From assembly GCF_000337735.1 (NCBI RefSeq), contig NZ_AOHX01000043.1:110799-174798 (forward strand): a stretch of 64,000 nucleotides of DNA, read 5' to 3'. Below the pieces are notes generated by a model. The model saw only the letters and a list, made by a program, of their open reading frames with translations, searched no databases and had not been told where the DNA came from. Both the position numbers and the translations under genes were made by a program. Origin of the DNA: Natronorubrum sulfidifaciens JCM 14089. GTDB lineage: Archaea > Halobacteriota > Halobacteria > Halobacteriales > Natrialbaceae. Each line of letters begins with the position of its first letter. The stretch's first letter is position 1. This document shows, one piece after another, positions 49,650 through 58,593 of this stretch.

Positions 49650-51050
49650 ATGAATCTGACACGGCGGTCAGTGCTTGCGGGTACTGGTGCCGTCTCGCTC
49701 GGTGCGGTCGCCGGCTGTCTGAGCGAGCCCGATGGGATGGGCAACGAGGACGGCTACGCTGCCTTCTTTGCGCTTTGGGACTGGGCAAATCAGGTCGCCG
49801 ATGGCAACATCGAGTTCGAGAACCCAATCCCGGCTGGCGAGATGGGACACGGCTGGGAGCCCGACTTCGACCTCACCGCAGACGTCGCCTCGAGTGAAGT
49901 GTTCATCTATCTGGACACACCCGAGTACTCCTGGGCGCAGGACATCGTTGCCGGCCTCGAGCGCGACTACGGCGATAACGTCGCCGTAATCGACGCGATG
50001 AGCGGGATGGGGCCACACCTCATCCCGTTCGGTGGTGGGGACGACGATGACGAGACCGATGGGTTGCCGGAACCCGACTTCGACCACGAGTTCGATCCTG
50101 ACGATATCGTCAGAGAACGGTTCGACTTCTACGATCTGCGCTCGGAGGAGCAACTCGGCTACTGGCACATCGAACACTGGCACGGTGGCGTTCCAGACGT
50201 GCCCCTCGATGGCAGCGTCCCGATCGGAGCCGTGTTCCGCGATTCGGATGATCGGGTCGTTCCGTTGGGAGAAAACGAGGCGTTCCAGTTCGACGCGCGA
50301 CTGGCCGACGGTGCTCAGGAAGGTGTCATCGAGATCACGTCCTACGGCGACTACGTCGAACTGACGGGCCTCGAGATGGGAGAGACGGAGATCATCTTCG
50401 AGCTTCGTCACGAAGGCGAACTCGTCTACGACACCGACGCGGCCCCGATAAGTGTCGACGTGGTCGAAGGCGAGGGAGCAAGCGAGTTCCACGACCCACA
50501 CGTCTGGGTCGATCCGGTCCTCGCACAACACGCCGTCTCGAACATCGCCGACGGCCTCGCCGAGCTCGATCCGGATAACGCCGACCTGTTCGAGGAGAAC
50601 GCCGAGGCGTACAACGAACGGCTCGCCGAGATCGACCGGCAGTTCGAGCAACTCGTCGAGGATGCAGACCGCGAGGTCGTCGCGTTCGTCGGCCACGACT
50701 CCTATCAGTATATCGCCCGGCGGTACGGTCTCGAGTTCCACACGCCAACCGGTGCGGCACCCGACGCCAGTGAGGACTTCGGTGCCATCGCGAACCTGAT
50801 CGATATCGTCAACGAACACGACATCGACACCATCCTCTACGATCCGTTCGAGTCCGGGAACCCGAGCGATATGGCCGATCTGCCAAGTGACGCTGAAATG
50901 CTCCTCGAGGGGAGTTCGGCGACCAACGCGGAACCGATCAGCCCTGTCGAGGGGACGATCGGTGAGTGGAACGAGAACGGCTGGGGCTGGATCGAACAGA
51001 TGGAAGAGATCAACCTCCCATCGCTACGGAAGGCGCTCGATGCCGAGTGA
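49650..51050 (+). CDS. znuA: zinc ABC transporter substrate-binding lipoprotein with inserted domain
   Basis: This 466-residue cluster A-I binding protein begins MNLTRRSVLAGTGAVSLGAV (Tat) with the lipobox VAGC (Cys 23). The first lobe has GEMGHGWEPDFDLTADVASS (first His ligand, about residue 67). The hinge and second lobe have FHDPHVWVDPVLAQHAVSNI (two His near 281 and 284), then VVAFVGHDSYQYIARRYGLE with the next His. Between them, about residues 165-275 hold an extra beta-rich domain (QLGYWHIEHWHGGVPDVPLD; VIEITSYGDYVELTGLEMGE), where ordinary ZnuA has a His-rich loop. Zinc is likely but manganese cannot be excluded. Confidence 0.9.
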   Translation: MNLTRRSVLAGTGAVSLGAVAGCLSEPDGMGNEDGYAAFFALWDWANQVADGNIEFENPIPAGEMGHGWEPDFDLTADVASSEVFIYLDTPEYSWAQDIVAGLERDYGDNVAVIDAMSGMGPHLIPFGGGDDDDETDGLPEPDFDHEFDPDDIVRERFDFYDLRSEEQLGYWHIEHWHGGVPDVPLDGSVPIGAVFRDSDDRVVPLGENEAFQFDARLADGAQEGVIEITSYGDYVELTGLEMGETEIIFELRHEGELVYDTDAAPISVDVVEGEGASEFHDPHVWVDPVLAQHAVSNIADGLAELDPDNADLFEENAEAYNERLAEIDRQFEQLVEDADREVVAFVGHDSYQYIARRYGLEFHTPTGAAPDASEDFGAIANLIDIVNEHDIDTILYDPFESGNPSDMADLPSDAEMLLEGSSATNAEPISPVEGTIGEWNENGWGWIEQMEEINLPSLRKALDAE

Positions 51051-51054
51051 ATCA

Positions 51055-51891
51055 ATGTCGGAAGCTGACACGCCGGTATCGACCGAGAGCCCGCCGAAAG
51101 ATGGAAGCATTAAACGTTCGGACGCTCGAGGCTCAACGGAGAACACAGTGACACCGATCGTCGACGTACAGGACGTGACGTTCGCCTACGGTGAGAAAGT
51201 CGCCGTCGAGGACATTTCGCTGACGATCGAGCAAGGGGACTTCGTCGGATTGATCGGCCCGAACGGGTCGGGCAAGACGACGCTGTTACACCTCATGCTC
51301 GGTCTTCGTCGCCCCGACAGCGGCACGGTCGAACTGTTCGGCCAGCCGAGTCAGGCGTTCGATGACGGCGAACGCATTGGCTACGTCTCCCAGCGCTCGA
51401 CCGATCGGGGGGAGACGATGCCCGTGACCGTCCGGGAGGTCGTCCTCATGGGTCGGTTCGCCCACGCCGGGCACTCGAAGCTCACCGACGAGGACCACGA
51501 GATCGTCGATAAAGCCCTCGAGACGGTCGAGATCGGTGATTTGGCAGATCGACAGATCAATCAGCTTTCGGGTGGGCAGCGCCAGCGGGCCTTTATTGCC
51601 CGTGCGCTCGCATCCGAGGCCGATCTGCTTGCCCTCGACGAACCGACCGTCGGCGTCGACGCGGAGTCGCGCGATCAGTTCTACGGGCTGCTCGACGACC
51701 TCAACCAACAGGGGATCACGATCATCCTCATCGAACACGACATCGATATTCTGACCAGACACGTCAACAAAATTGCCTGTATCAACAGGGAGCTGTACCA
51801 CCACGGAAAGACCGTCTCGTTCCTCGAGAGCGATGCGCTCGCAAAGGCCTACGGCGCGGCCCACGGCGTCGTCGAACACGATCATCCATGA
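51055..51891 (+). CDS. znuC: zinc ABC transporter ATP-binding protein
   Basis: This 278-residue ATPase has a 40-residue N-terminal extension (MSEADTPVSTESPPKDGSIK) and then the core: Walker A GPNGSGKTTLLHLMLGLRRP, signature QLSGGQRQRAFIARALASEA, Walker B LLALDEPTVGVDAESRDQFY and switch IILIEHDIDILTRHVNKIAC. The class is that of ZnuC/MntA-like metal importers. The upstream ATG at 51040 inside znuA is an alternative start; 51055 is chosen as the cleaner one. It is followed by the permease with an ATGA overlap. Confidence 0.92.
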   Translation: MSEADTPVSTESPPKDGSIKRSDARGSTENTVTPIVDVQDVTFAYGEKVAVEDISLTIEQGDFVGLIGPNGSGKTTLLHLMLGLRRPDSGTVELFGQPSQAFDDGERIGYVSQRSTDRGETMPVTVREVVLMGRFAHAGHSKLTDEDHEIVDKALETVEIGDLADRQINQLSGGQRQRAFIARALASEADLLALDEPTVGVDAESRDQFYGLLDDLNQQGITIILIEHDIDILTRHVNKIACINRELYHHGKTVSFLESDALAKAYGAAHGVVEHDHP

Positions 51892-53033
51892 GCCACGACA
51901 CGAACAACTCAGGCGAGACTACAGACGCCGCTGGCGAGAACGCGGGTGTCCGTGCACGTCTCAAAGCGTTTGGACCCTCGAGGATGCAGGTCGAACTCGG
52001 CGGGATCGCCGCGACTGCGCTACTTGCGGTGGCAATGATCGCGTTTATCTCCCTCGACTGGCTCCGTGGCGCGCCCGCTTGGCTCGGCGTCGCGGCCCCT
52101 GCGGAGTTCCTGTTCGGTCAGTTCCTCATCGTCGGCATGTGGATGGATTTCTATCTCGGGACGAACATCTTTCAGCATCCGTTTATGTGGCGGGCGATCG
52201 CGACGGGCGTTCTCATCGGCATCGTCGCACCGCTCGTCGGGACGTACCTGGTCCACCGACAGATGGCGCTCATCGGCGAGACGCTTGCCCACACCGCCTT
52301 TGCGGGCGTCGCCATCGGTCTGATCTTCGTGGCGTTCGCCGAGGGGTCGGCGTTGCTCGCACACGTCAGCAATCGTGGGGCGTTGATCCTCATCGCGATG
52401 GTCGTCAGCGCGCTGGGAGCGATCGGTCTCCAGTGGCTTACGGCGAAGACGAACACCTACGGCGACGTGCCGATCGCGATCGTCCTCAGTGGGAGTTTCG
52501 CCGTCGGGACATTGCTCATCAGCTGGGGCCGTGAACGTGTCTCGATGGCGATCGACATCGAGGACTTTCTCTTCGGGAGCCTGACCATCGTCACCGTCGA
52601 GGGGGCACGGATGGTCGCGGTCCTCACCGTGATCGTCGTCGCCGTGATCGCCATGACCTACAAGCAGCTGCTGTTTATTACGTTCGACGAGCAGGCGGCC
52701 CGTGTCGCGCGTCTCAACGTCGACGGCTACAACACCCTGTTGATCGTCATGACGGCGGTCGTCGTCGTCGGCGCGATGCAGATCCTCGGCGTGATCCTCG
52801 TTGCTGCGATGCTCGTCTTGCCGGTGGCCACGGCCTCCCAGATCGCCAAGAGCTTCCGTGAGACGCTGTATCTCTCCGTGCTGTTCGGACAGACCGCGGT
52901 GATCGGCGGGCTGGCGTTTGCGATCTGGGCGAGCCTCCCACCGGGTGGCTCGATCGTCGTCGTCGCCATCGGCTTTTATCTGCTCGCGATCGTCCTCTCG
53001 GACCGGTCCGGGGCGTCGCTCTCGATGCACTGA
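51888..53033 (+). CDS. znuB: zinc ABC transporter permease
   Basis: This 381-residue permease begins MSHDTNNSGETTDAAGENAG and has about 8-9 helices typical of the ABC-3 family. GVLIGIVAPLVGTYLVHRQM, LIGETLAHTAFAGVAIGLIF and AGDEQAARVA-like YKQLLFITFDEQAARVARLN fit the ZnuB/MntB pattern. ILGVILVAAMLVLPVATASQ is the conserved membrane segment near the end. The start overlaps znuC by four bases. With znuA and znuC it forms a complete importer for Zn2+ (or Mn2+). Confidence 0.93.
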   Translation: MSHDTNNSGETTDAAGENAGVRARLKAFGPSRMQVELGGIAATALLAVAMIAFISLDWLRGAPAWLGVAAPAEFLFGQFLIVGMWMDFYLGTNIFQHPFMWRAIATGVLIGIVAPLVGTYLVHRQMALIGETLAHTAFAGVAIGLIFVAFAEGSALLAHVSNRGALILIAMVVSALGAIGLQWLTAKTNTYGDVPIAIVLSGSFAVGTLLISWGRERVSMAIDIEDFLFGSLTIVTVEGARMVAVLTVIVVAVIAMTYKQLLFITFDEQAARVARLNVDGYNTLLIVMTAVVVVGAMQILGVILVAAMLVLPVATASQIAKSFRETLYLSVLFGQTAVIGGLAFAIWASLPPGGSIVVVAIGFYLLAIVLSDRSGASLSMH

Positions 53034-53162
53034 CCTGCCGGTCACGATCGCCCCCGGTGTGCTCGAGCCCGACTCGAGTCGGTTGAAAAGACGATGCGAG
53101 CACGTGTGCCCACTGCCCGGGAGCAGGGCACGGCTTTAATTCCTTTCAGGTCGACTCATCGA

Positions 53163-55262
53163 ATGATGGGACGGTTATCTGCGTTGTTCGATCCCGAGAC
53201 CGTCGCCGTAGTCGGTGCGACCGACCGCGATGGCGCTGTCGGTCGCGCGATCCTCGAGAACCTGCGAGATGGGTTCGTCGGCGAGGTCGTACCGATCAAT
53301 CCGAACCGCGACGAGATTCTCGGGCTCGAGTGTTATCCAGCCGTGTCGAGTGCGCCGCCGATCGATCTGGCGGTCGTCGTCGTCCCGCCCGATATCGTGA
53401 TCGACTCGATCCGTGATATCGCCGCGGCCGGGACGAAAAACGTCGTCGTCATCACCGCCGGCTTCTCGGAGACGGGCAGCGAAGGAGCCAGACGCGAGCG
53501 CCAACTGCGCGACCTCGCCGACGAGTACGACCTCAACGTCGTCGGCCCCAACAGCCTCGGCATCATGTCGACGCCGACCGAGATGAACGCCTCTTTCGGC
53601 CCCGAAACCGCCCTCGAGGGCTCGATCTCCTTTATGAGCCAGTCGGGCGCGTTCATCACGGCCGTCCTCGACTGGGCCAGCGAACAGGGGATCGGCTTTC
53701 AGGACGTCGTCTCGCTCGGTAACAAAGCCGTCCTCGACGAGACCGACTTCATCCGCGAGTGGGGCGACGATCCCGACACCGACGTCATCATCGGCTACCT
53801 CGAGGGGATCGACGACGGCGAGGCGTTCATTCGGGCAGCCCGGGAGGTGACCGAGGAGACACCGATCGTCCTCGTCAAATCCGGACGCACCGACGCCGGG
53901 GCACAGGCCGCTTCCTCACACACCGGCGCGATCGCCGGCAGCGAGCGTGCCTACGAGGCCGGCCTCGAGCAAGCCGGCGTGATCCGGGCCCACTCCGTCC
54001 AAGAACTGTTCGATTACGCGCGGGCGCTCTCGGGACTGTCGGAACCCGACTCCGACGGCGTCGCCGTCGTCACGAACGCGGGCGGCCCCGGCGTGTTGAC
54101 GACCGATGCGGTCGGCGACGTCCGCCTCGAGATGGCAGATTTCGCCGACGAGACGCTCGACGCGTTGGGCGAGGCGATGCCAGCGGAAGCCAATATCTAC
54201 AACCCGATCGACGCCATCGGTGACGCCGACGCCGAGCGCTTCGGTGAGGCCCTCGACATCGCACTCGGCGATCCGAACGTCGGCAGCGCGGTCGTCGTCA
54301 GCGCGCCGACGGCCGTCCTCGAGTACGACACGCTCGCCGAGACGGTCATCGAGAAACGCGACGCTCACGAGACCCCCGTCGTCACCTGCCTGATGGGAGG
54401 CCAGCGGGCGCGCGCGGCCGGAGACGTCCTTCGTGAGTTCGGCATTCCGAACTACTTCGACCCCGCACGAGCCGTCTCGGGTCTCGATGCGCTGGCCCGG
54501 TACCGCGACGTTCGCACGCGGACGGTTGACGACCCAACCCGGTTCGACGTCGACCGCGAGCGCGCCCGCGACATCCTCGAGCGTGCGACCGACCGTGACG
54601 ACAATCGCCTCGGCGTCGAGTCGATGGACCTCCTCGAGGCCTACGGCATTCCGACTCCCGACGGCGAGATCGTCGACGATCCCGAACGGGCACTCGAGGT
54701 CGCATCCGGGATCGACGGCGACGTCGTGATGAAGATCGTCAGTCCCGATATCTCCCACAAGTCGGATATCGGCGGGGTGAAAGTCGGCGTCGCCGACGCG
54801 GACGTCTACGACGCCTACGAGGACCTCGTCGCTCGCGCGCGCAACTACCAGCCCGACGCGACGATTCTTGGCGTCCAGATTCAGGAGTTGGTCGACCTCG
54901 AGGTCGCCACCGAGACGATCGTTGGGATGAACCGCGACCCGCAGTTCGGCCCACTCTTGCTGTTCGGCCTCGGCGGCATCTTCGTCGAAATCCTCGAGGA
55001 TACGTCGGTTCGCGTCGCCCCAGTTGGCGAAGACGAAGCCCGCGAGATGATCGACGAAATCAAGGCGGCACCGCTGTTGCGCGGCGCTCGCGGACGCGAG
55101 CCCGCAGCCGTCGGCGCGATCGTCGAAACGGTCCAGCGACTCTCACAGCTGGTGACGGACTTCCCGGCGATCCTCGAACTCGACGTTAACCCGCTCGTAG
55201 CTGGCCCCGATGGCGTACAGGCGATCGACCTCAGACTCACCGTCGACACGGAGAACCTATGA
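53163..55262 (+). CDS. acd: acetate-CoA ligase (ADP-forming), fused alpha-beta
   Basis: This 699-residue enzyme makes acetate and ATP from acetyl-CoA, ADP and phosphate. The alpha part has a CoA-binding Rossmann domain (SALFDPETVAVVGATDRDGA) and GPNSLGIMSTPTEMNASFGP, with the phosphohistidine in QAASSHTGAIAGSERAYEAG near residue 252. The beta part is an ATP-grasp domain starting near DLLEAYGIPTPDGEIVDDPE, then VMKIVSPDISHKSDIGGVKV and LFGLGGIFVEILEDTSVRVA. The alpha-then-beta fusion is normal for haloarchaea. Its stop overlaps the start of the partner gene (ATGA), so they form an operon. Confidence 0.94.
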   Translation: MMGRLSALFDPETVAVVGATDRDGAVGRAILENLRDGFVGEVVPINPNRDEILGLECYPAVSSAPPIDLAVVVVPPDIVIDSIRDIAAAGTKNVVVITAGFSETGSEGARRERQLRDLADEYDLNVVGPNSLGIMSTPTEMNASFGPETALEGSISFMSQSGAFITAVLDWASEQGIGFQDVVSLGNKAVLDETDFIREWGDDPDTDVIIGYLEGIDDGEAFIRAAREVTEETPIVLVKSGRTDAGAQAASSHTGAIAGSERAYEAGLEQAGVIRAHSVQELFDYARALSGLSEPDSDGVAVVTNAGGPGVLTTDAVGDVRLEMADFADETLDALGEAMPAEANIYNPIDAIGDADAERFGEALDIALGDPNVGSAVVVSAPTAVLEYDTLAETVIEKRDAHETPVVTCLMGGQRARAAGDVLREFGIPNYFDPARAVSGLDALARYRDVRTRTVDDPTRFDVDRERARDILERATDRDDNRLGVESMDLLEAYGIPTPDGEIVDDPERALEVASGIDGDVVMKIVSPDISHKSDIGGVKVGVADADVYDAYEDLVARARNYQPDATILGVQIQELVDLEVATETIVGMNRDPQFGPLLLFGLGGIFVEILEDTSVRVAPVGEDEAREMIDEIKAAPLLRGARGREPAAVGAIVETVQRLSQLVTDFPAILELDVNPLVAGPDGVQAIDLRLTVDTENL

Positions 55263-56398
55263 CCGACACCGACACCGACACCGACACCGAGCACAGTTCG
55301 ACGGCCGACGCCGAAGACGCGCCGGCCGACACCATTCTCGTCAGTTCGCTCGAGACGAGCACCGGCAAGACGGCTATCACGCTTGCACTCGCCCGCATCG
55401 CACAGGAACACGGCGAGCGCGTCGGCTACATGAAGCCGAAAGGCACCAGCCTGCAGAGCAACGTCGGGAAGACCTTGGACGAAGACCCGCTGCTCGCCCG
55501 CGAACTGCTCGACCTCGAGGCGGAGATGCACGATCTGGAGCCGATCGTCTACTCGCCGACGTTCATCGAGCAGGCAATCCGCGGCCGCGAGGACCCGACC
55601 GAGCTTCGAGAACGCGTGACAGAGGCCTTCGAAACCCTCGCCGACGGCACCGATCGGATGTTCCTCGAGGGCGGCGGCGAGTACGACGTTGGCGGCATCG
55701 TCTCGCTGACCGACGCCGACATCGCGGCGCTGTTCGACGCGCGCGTCGTGCTCGTTGCCCCATACACGATCGCGGGCGACGCCGACAAGGTACTCGCCGC
55801 AGCCGAGACGTTCGGCGACCGACTCGCCGGCGTGATCTTCAACGACGTCGCGGACGCGGCCTACGACAGCCTCGAGACCGACGTCGTCCCCTTCCTCGAG
55901 GGACAGGGGGTTCCGGTCTTCGGCGTCGTGCCGAGCGAGCAGGTCCTTTCGGGTGTGACGATCGACGAACTCGCCGATGAACTCGGGGCCTCGATGCTCG
56001 TCGATGCCGGCGCGGACGCCTACATCGAGCGCTTTACCGTCGGCGCGATGGGCGGCGACAGCGCCCTGCGTCACTTCCGCCGGACGAAAGACGCCGCCGT
56101 AATCACAGGCGGCGACCGCGCCGAGATCCACCGCGCCGCACTCGAGGCTCCCGGAATCAGGTGTCTCATCCTGACTGGCGGCCACCGGCCATCGGGGGCG
56201 ATCATCGGACAGGCAACCGAGAGCGAAACGCCGATCCTCATGGTCCAGACAGACACCCTCACGACCGTCGAACGGGCTGAAGACGTCGTGCGAAGTGGCC
56301 GGACGCGGAACGTCGAAACCGTCGATCGAATGGAACAACTGCTCGCCGACCACGCCGCTGTCGAGTCCATCCTGTCCGCCGACGATCAGAGCCACTGA
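55259..56398 (+). CDS. phosphotransacetylase-like protein (BioD-like plus DRTGG)
   Basis: This 379-residue protein begins with a (Thr-Asp) repeat (MTDTDTDTDTEHSSTADAED). A dethiobiotin-synthetase-like P-loop domain has ILVSSLETSTGKTAITLALA and RVGYMKPKGTSLQSNVGKTL. The middle has FLEGGGEYDVGGIVSLTDAD and DKVLAAAETFGDRLAGVIFN, and a DRTGG domain ends the protein (AVITGGDRAEIHRAALEAPG). Such proteins form the N-terminal regulatory half of some phosphotransacetylases. The enzyme half is missing, so it is probably an allosteric or accessory partner of ACD. It overlaps acd by four bases. Confidence 0.88.
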   Translation: MTDTDTDTDTEHSSTADAEDAPADTILVSSLETSTGKTAITLALARIAQEHGERVGYMKPKGTSLQSNVGKTLDEDPLLARELLDLEAEMHDLEPIVYSPTFIEQAIRGREDPTELRERVTEAFETLADGTDRMFLEGGGEYDVGGIVSLTDADIAALFDARVVLVAPYTIAGDADKVLAAAETFGDRLAGVIFNDVADAAYDSLETDVVPFLEGQGVPVFGVVPSEQVLSGVTIDELADELGASMLVDAGADAYIERFTVGAMGGDSALRHFRRTKDAAVITGGDRAEIHRAALEAPGIRCLILTGGHRPSGAIIGQATESETPILMVQTDTLTTVERAEDVVRSGRTRNVETVDRMEQLLADHAAVESILSADDQSH

Positions 56399-56598
56399 CC
56401 GTCACGAGCCACCCATCGGACGACGGCGGTGGGATGCGTGTGTAACTCGTTTCGGGTATGGCGAGCACGTCGTCCAGTCGTTCACTGGCCTCGAGATCGT
56501 CAAGATACCGAGACCCGTCGATCTTCGAACCGGATTCATCCTTGAGAAGTGGACGATCGCCTGTAAGAATTAAGAGTCCGCCCTGCATGATTCTTGGC
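56399..56598. other. 200-bp gap with a short sequence repeated before another PRC gene
   Basis: At about 56427-56457 the sequence cggtgggatgcgtgtgtaac and the next bases match 62444-62474 in about 26 of 31 positions. Both sites lie 100-175 bp upstream of PRC-barrel genes. No other gene seen. Confidence 0.4.
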
Positions 56599-56892
56599 AT
56601 GGACGACACTCCCCAGGAGATCACCTCCCTTGTCGGACGCGAAGTGTACTCGAACAACGGCGTCTTCGTCGGCGAAGTCGAAGATCTGCGACTGAACATC
56701 GACGGCGAAGCCGTGACCGGACTCGCACTCGGCAACCTGAACACCGAACTGTTCGCGGACGCCGCCCGTGGTGGACAAGGCGTCATCGTTCCCTACCGCT
56801 GGGTCCGTTCAGTCGGTGACGTGATTCTGATCAACGACGTCGTCGAGCGCGTTCGCCAACCCGACGACGAAGAAGACGAACTGATCGCATAA
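56599..56892 (+). CDS. PRC-barrel domain protein, short (CdpB-like?)
   Basis: This 97-residue protein is one PRC-barrel domain: MDDTPQEITSLVGREVYSNN, GVFVGEVEDLRLNIDGEAVT, TELFADAARGGQGVIVPYRW and VRSVGDVILINDVVERVRQP. The end is acidic. In haloarchaea, short PRC-barrel proteins called CdpB1 and CdpB2 connect SepF to cell division; this protein resembles that group in size, but I cannot prove orthology. It converges with the DHH phosphoesterase gene. The start at 56599 is preferred to ATG 56587, which adds MILG. Confidence 0.85.
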   Translation: MDDTPQEITSLVGREVYSNNGVFVGEVEDLRLNIDGEAVTGLALGNLNTELFADAARGGQGVIVPYRWVRSVGDVILINDVVERVRQPDDEEDELIA

Positions 56893-56899
56893 CAGCGCG

Positions 56900-58348
56900 T
56901 TAGCTTCCGTTCGATCCTTCACTGCCATCGACGCCCATCGCGTCGAACAGCGTCCGTTTAACCGCTTCTTCGGTCAACTCGAGCAGCGTATCCCGGGTAT
57001 CCTCCGAGATTTCGATCCCGGTGAAAATGCCCAGCGGAATCTCCGCGCTGGCCTGTGTCGAGTGGCCCGCAGTCTCGCCCATCTCGCCGTAGGCGTCCTC
57101 GAGCACCTTGCCGATGTTGATGCGGATGTCCTTCGAGCGCCCGGCGAGGAAGATGGTCTCATCGGCGATGCCGAAGACGGCAGTCGTCGTCACGCCCTCG
57201 AGATTGAGCAGATGGCTCGCGGCCTGTGTCAGCGCCTCACGATCACGGACCAGGCCCGCGTTGGAGACGAGGTGACTCCCCTGCACGTCGCGGTTGGCGA
57301 TCGCTTCGGCGAGCACGTCGAGCGTCTCGGGAGACATCGACGGTGACTCGACCTGTTCTAGGGTGTCGTGGTTCGCGAAGGGATACAGATAGGCCGCGGC
57401 GGTGAGATCGGCAGGGGTCGTGTCGCGTTTGAAATCCAGCGTCTCCGCGCGGATGCCATAGAGCAGCGCGGTCGCGACCTCCTCGGAGACGTTCATGTCG
57501 AACTCCTGAATATATTTCGTCATGATCGTCGACGTCGAGGACATGTTCGGACGGATGTCGACGAACTCGGGTTCGAATTCCGAGTCGGATTCGTGGTGGT
57601 CGATGACGATGTCGACGGGGAGGTCCATCTCCTCGGAGGTTGCGTGATCGACGAGCGCAACCGTATCGTACACCGAGCGATCCTCGACTTCGTCCCACTG
57701 GACCAGATCGATCCCCAGCAGATTGACGAACGCGCGATTCTCCTGATGGCCGACATCGCCCAGATAGATGATATCCGACTCGACGCCGAGGTGGTCAGCA
57801 ACCGCCTGTAGCGCCGCCGCGCTCGCGATTGAATCCGGATCGGGGCTGTCCTGTGTGACGATCGCCAATCGTTCGTCGGTGGCCTCGACCAACTGGGCCA
57901 GTTTCCCCGCGTTGTACTCGAGTTCCCCCGACTCGAGGGCGCGAAGCGCCGACTCGGCGATCACCGACGACGGGTTGATGACGATGTCCGCGCCGAGTTC
58001 CTCGAGTTCGTCGCCGGAGACGGGATCGCTCGCGCGGGCGACGACGAACTGGGTGTTGTCAGCGGCGCGGATGTGTTCAACGGCGCGTTTGTTCGATTCG
58101 ACGTCCGAGGCGAGGATGAGGACGACGTCGCGGTCAGCGACGAGCTCGGCGGCCTCGGGCTCGCGGATGTCTGCGGTACGGGCGTCCAAGTCCTGATCGC
58201 GAAGTGACTCGACGCGGCTCTCGTCGCGGTCGATAATGCGAACGTCTTTCCCCTGTTCGACGAGTTCCTCGGCGACGGCGTAGCCGACGCTGCCACAGCC
58301 CAAGATCGCGTAGTCAGAGATCGACGAGATCGTAACCCCCGTACTCAT
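56900..58348 (-). CDS. DHH phosphoesterase with N-terminal TrkA-N domain
   Basis: This 482-residue protein fuses an NAD-binding TrkA-N domain (ISDYAILGCGSVGYAVAEEL; DARTADIREPEAAELVADRD, about residues 10-135) to a DHH/DHHA1 phosphoesterase. VTQDSPDPDSIASAAALQAV and DIVIDHHESDSEFEPEFVDI carry the metal ligands, and GHSTQASAEIPLGIFTGIEI is the DHHA1 substrate motif. Similar archaeal proteins are thought to act on nanoRNA or cyclic dinucleotides. The ATG at 58348 gives MSTGVTISSISDYA; the longer frame to 58501 adds Arg/Gln-rich sequence. Function inferred from domains. Confidence 0.9.
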   Translation of the reverse strand: MSTGVTISSISDYAILGCGSVGYAVAEELVEQGKDVRIIDRDESRVESLRDQDLDARTADIREPEAAELVADRDVVLILASDVESNKRAVEHIRAADNTQFVVARASDPVSGDELEELGADIVINPSSVIAESALRALESGELEYNAGKLAQLVEATDERLAIVTQDSPDPDSIASAAALQAVADHLGVESDIIYLGDVGHQENRAFVNLLGIDLVQWDEVEDRSVYDTVALVDHATSEEMDLPVDIVIDHHESDSEFEPEFVDIRPNMSSTSTIMTKYIQEFDMNVSEEVATALLYGIRAETLDFKRDTTPADLTAAAYLYPFANHDTLEQVESPSMSPETLDVLAEAIANRDVQGSHLVSNAGLVRDREALTQAASHLLNLEGVTTTAVFGIADETIFLAGRSKDIRINIGKVLEDAYGEMGETAGHSTQASAEIPLGIFTGIEISEDTRDTLLELTEEAVKRTLFDAMGVDGSEGSNGS

Positions 58349-58519
58349 TGAGCGTGTGGTCGGCCCGACCACACTTAACGCTCCCGAAGATTGTTGCATG
58401 GCGACGAACGTTTCAGCCGGGTGCAATAACGGCTGAGACAGTCCAGCGCCTGTTTCTCTCTGCCACAACGCCGTCCAAGGGAAACGTATTTTACGTCCCA
58501 TCCGAAAGTCGAAGGTACA

Positions 58520-58593
58520 GGGCCGGTAGCTCAGTCCGGCAGAGCGTCTGACTCTTAATCAGACGGTCGCGTGTTCAAATCGCGCCCGGCCCG
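58520..58593 (+). tRNA. tRNA-Lys(CUU)
   Basis: A 74-nt tRNA. Acceptor strands gggccgg (58520-58526) and ccggccc (58586-58592) pair, with G73 at 58593. The anticodon arm tctga-ctcttaa-tcaga places CTT in the loop. The T arm gcgtgttcaaatcgcgc includes one G-T pair. No intron, no CCA. The 3' end is repeated twice downstream (58692-58716 and 58823-58847). Confidence 0.93.
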
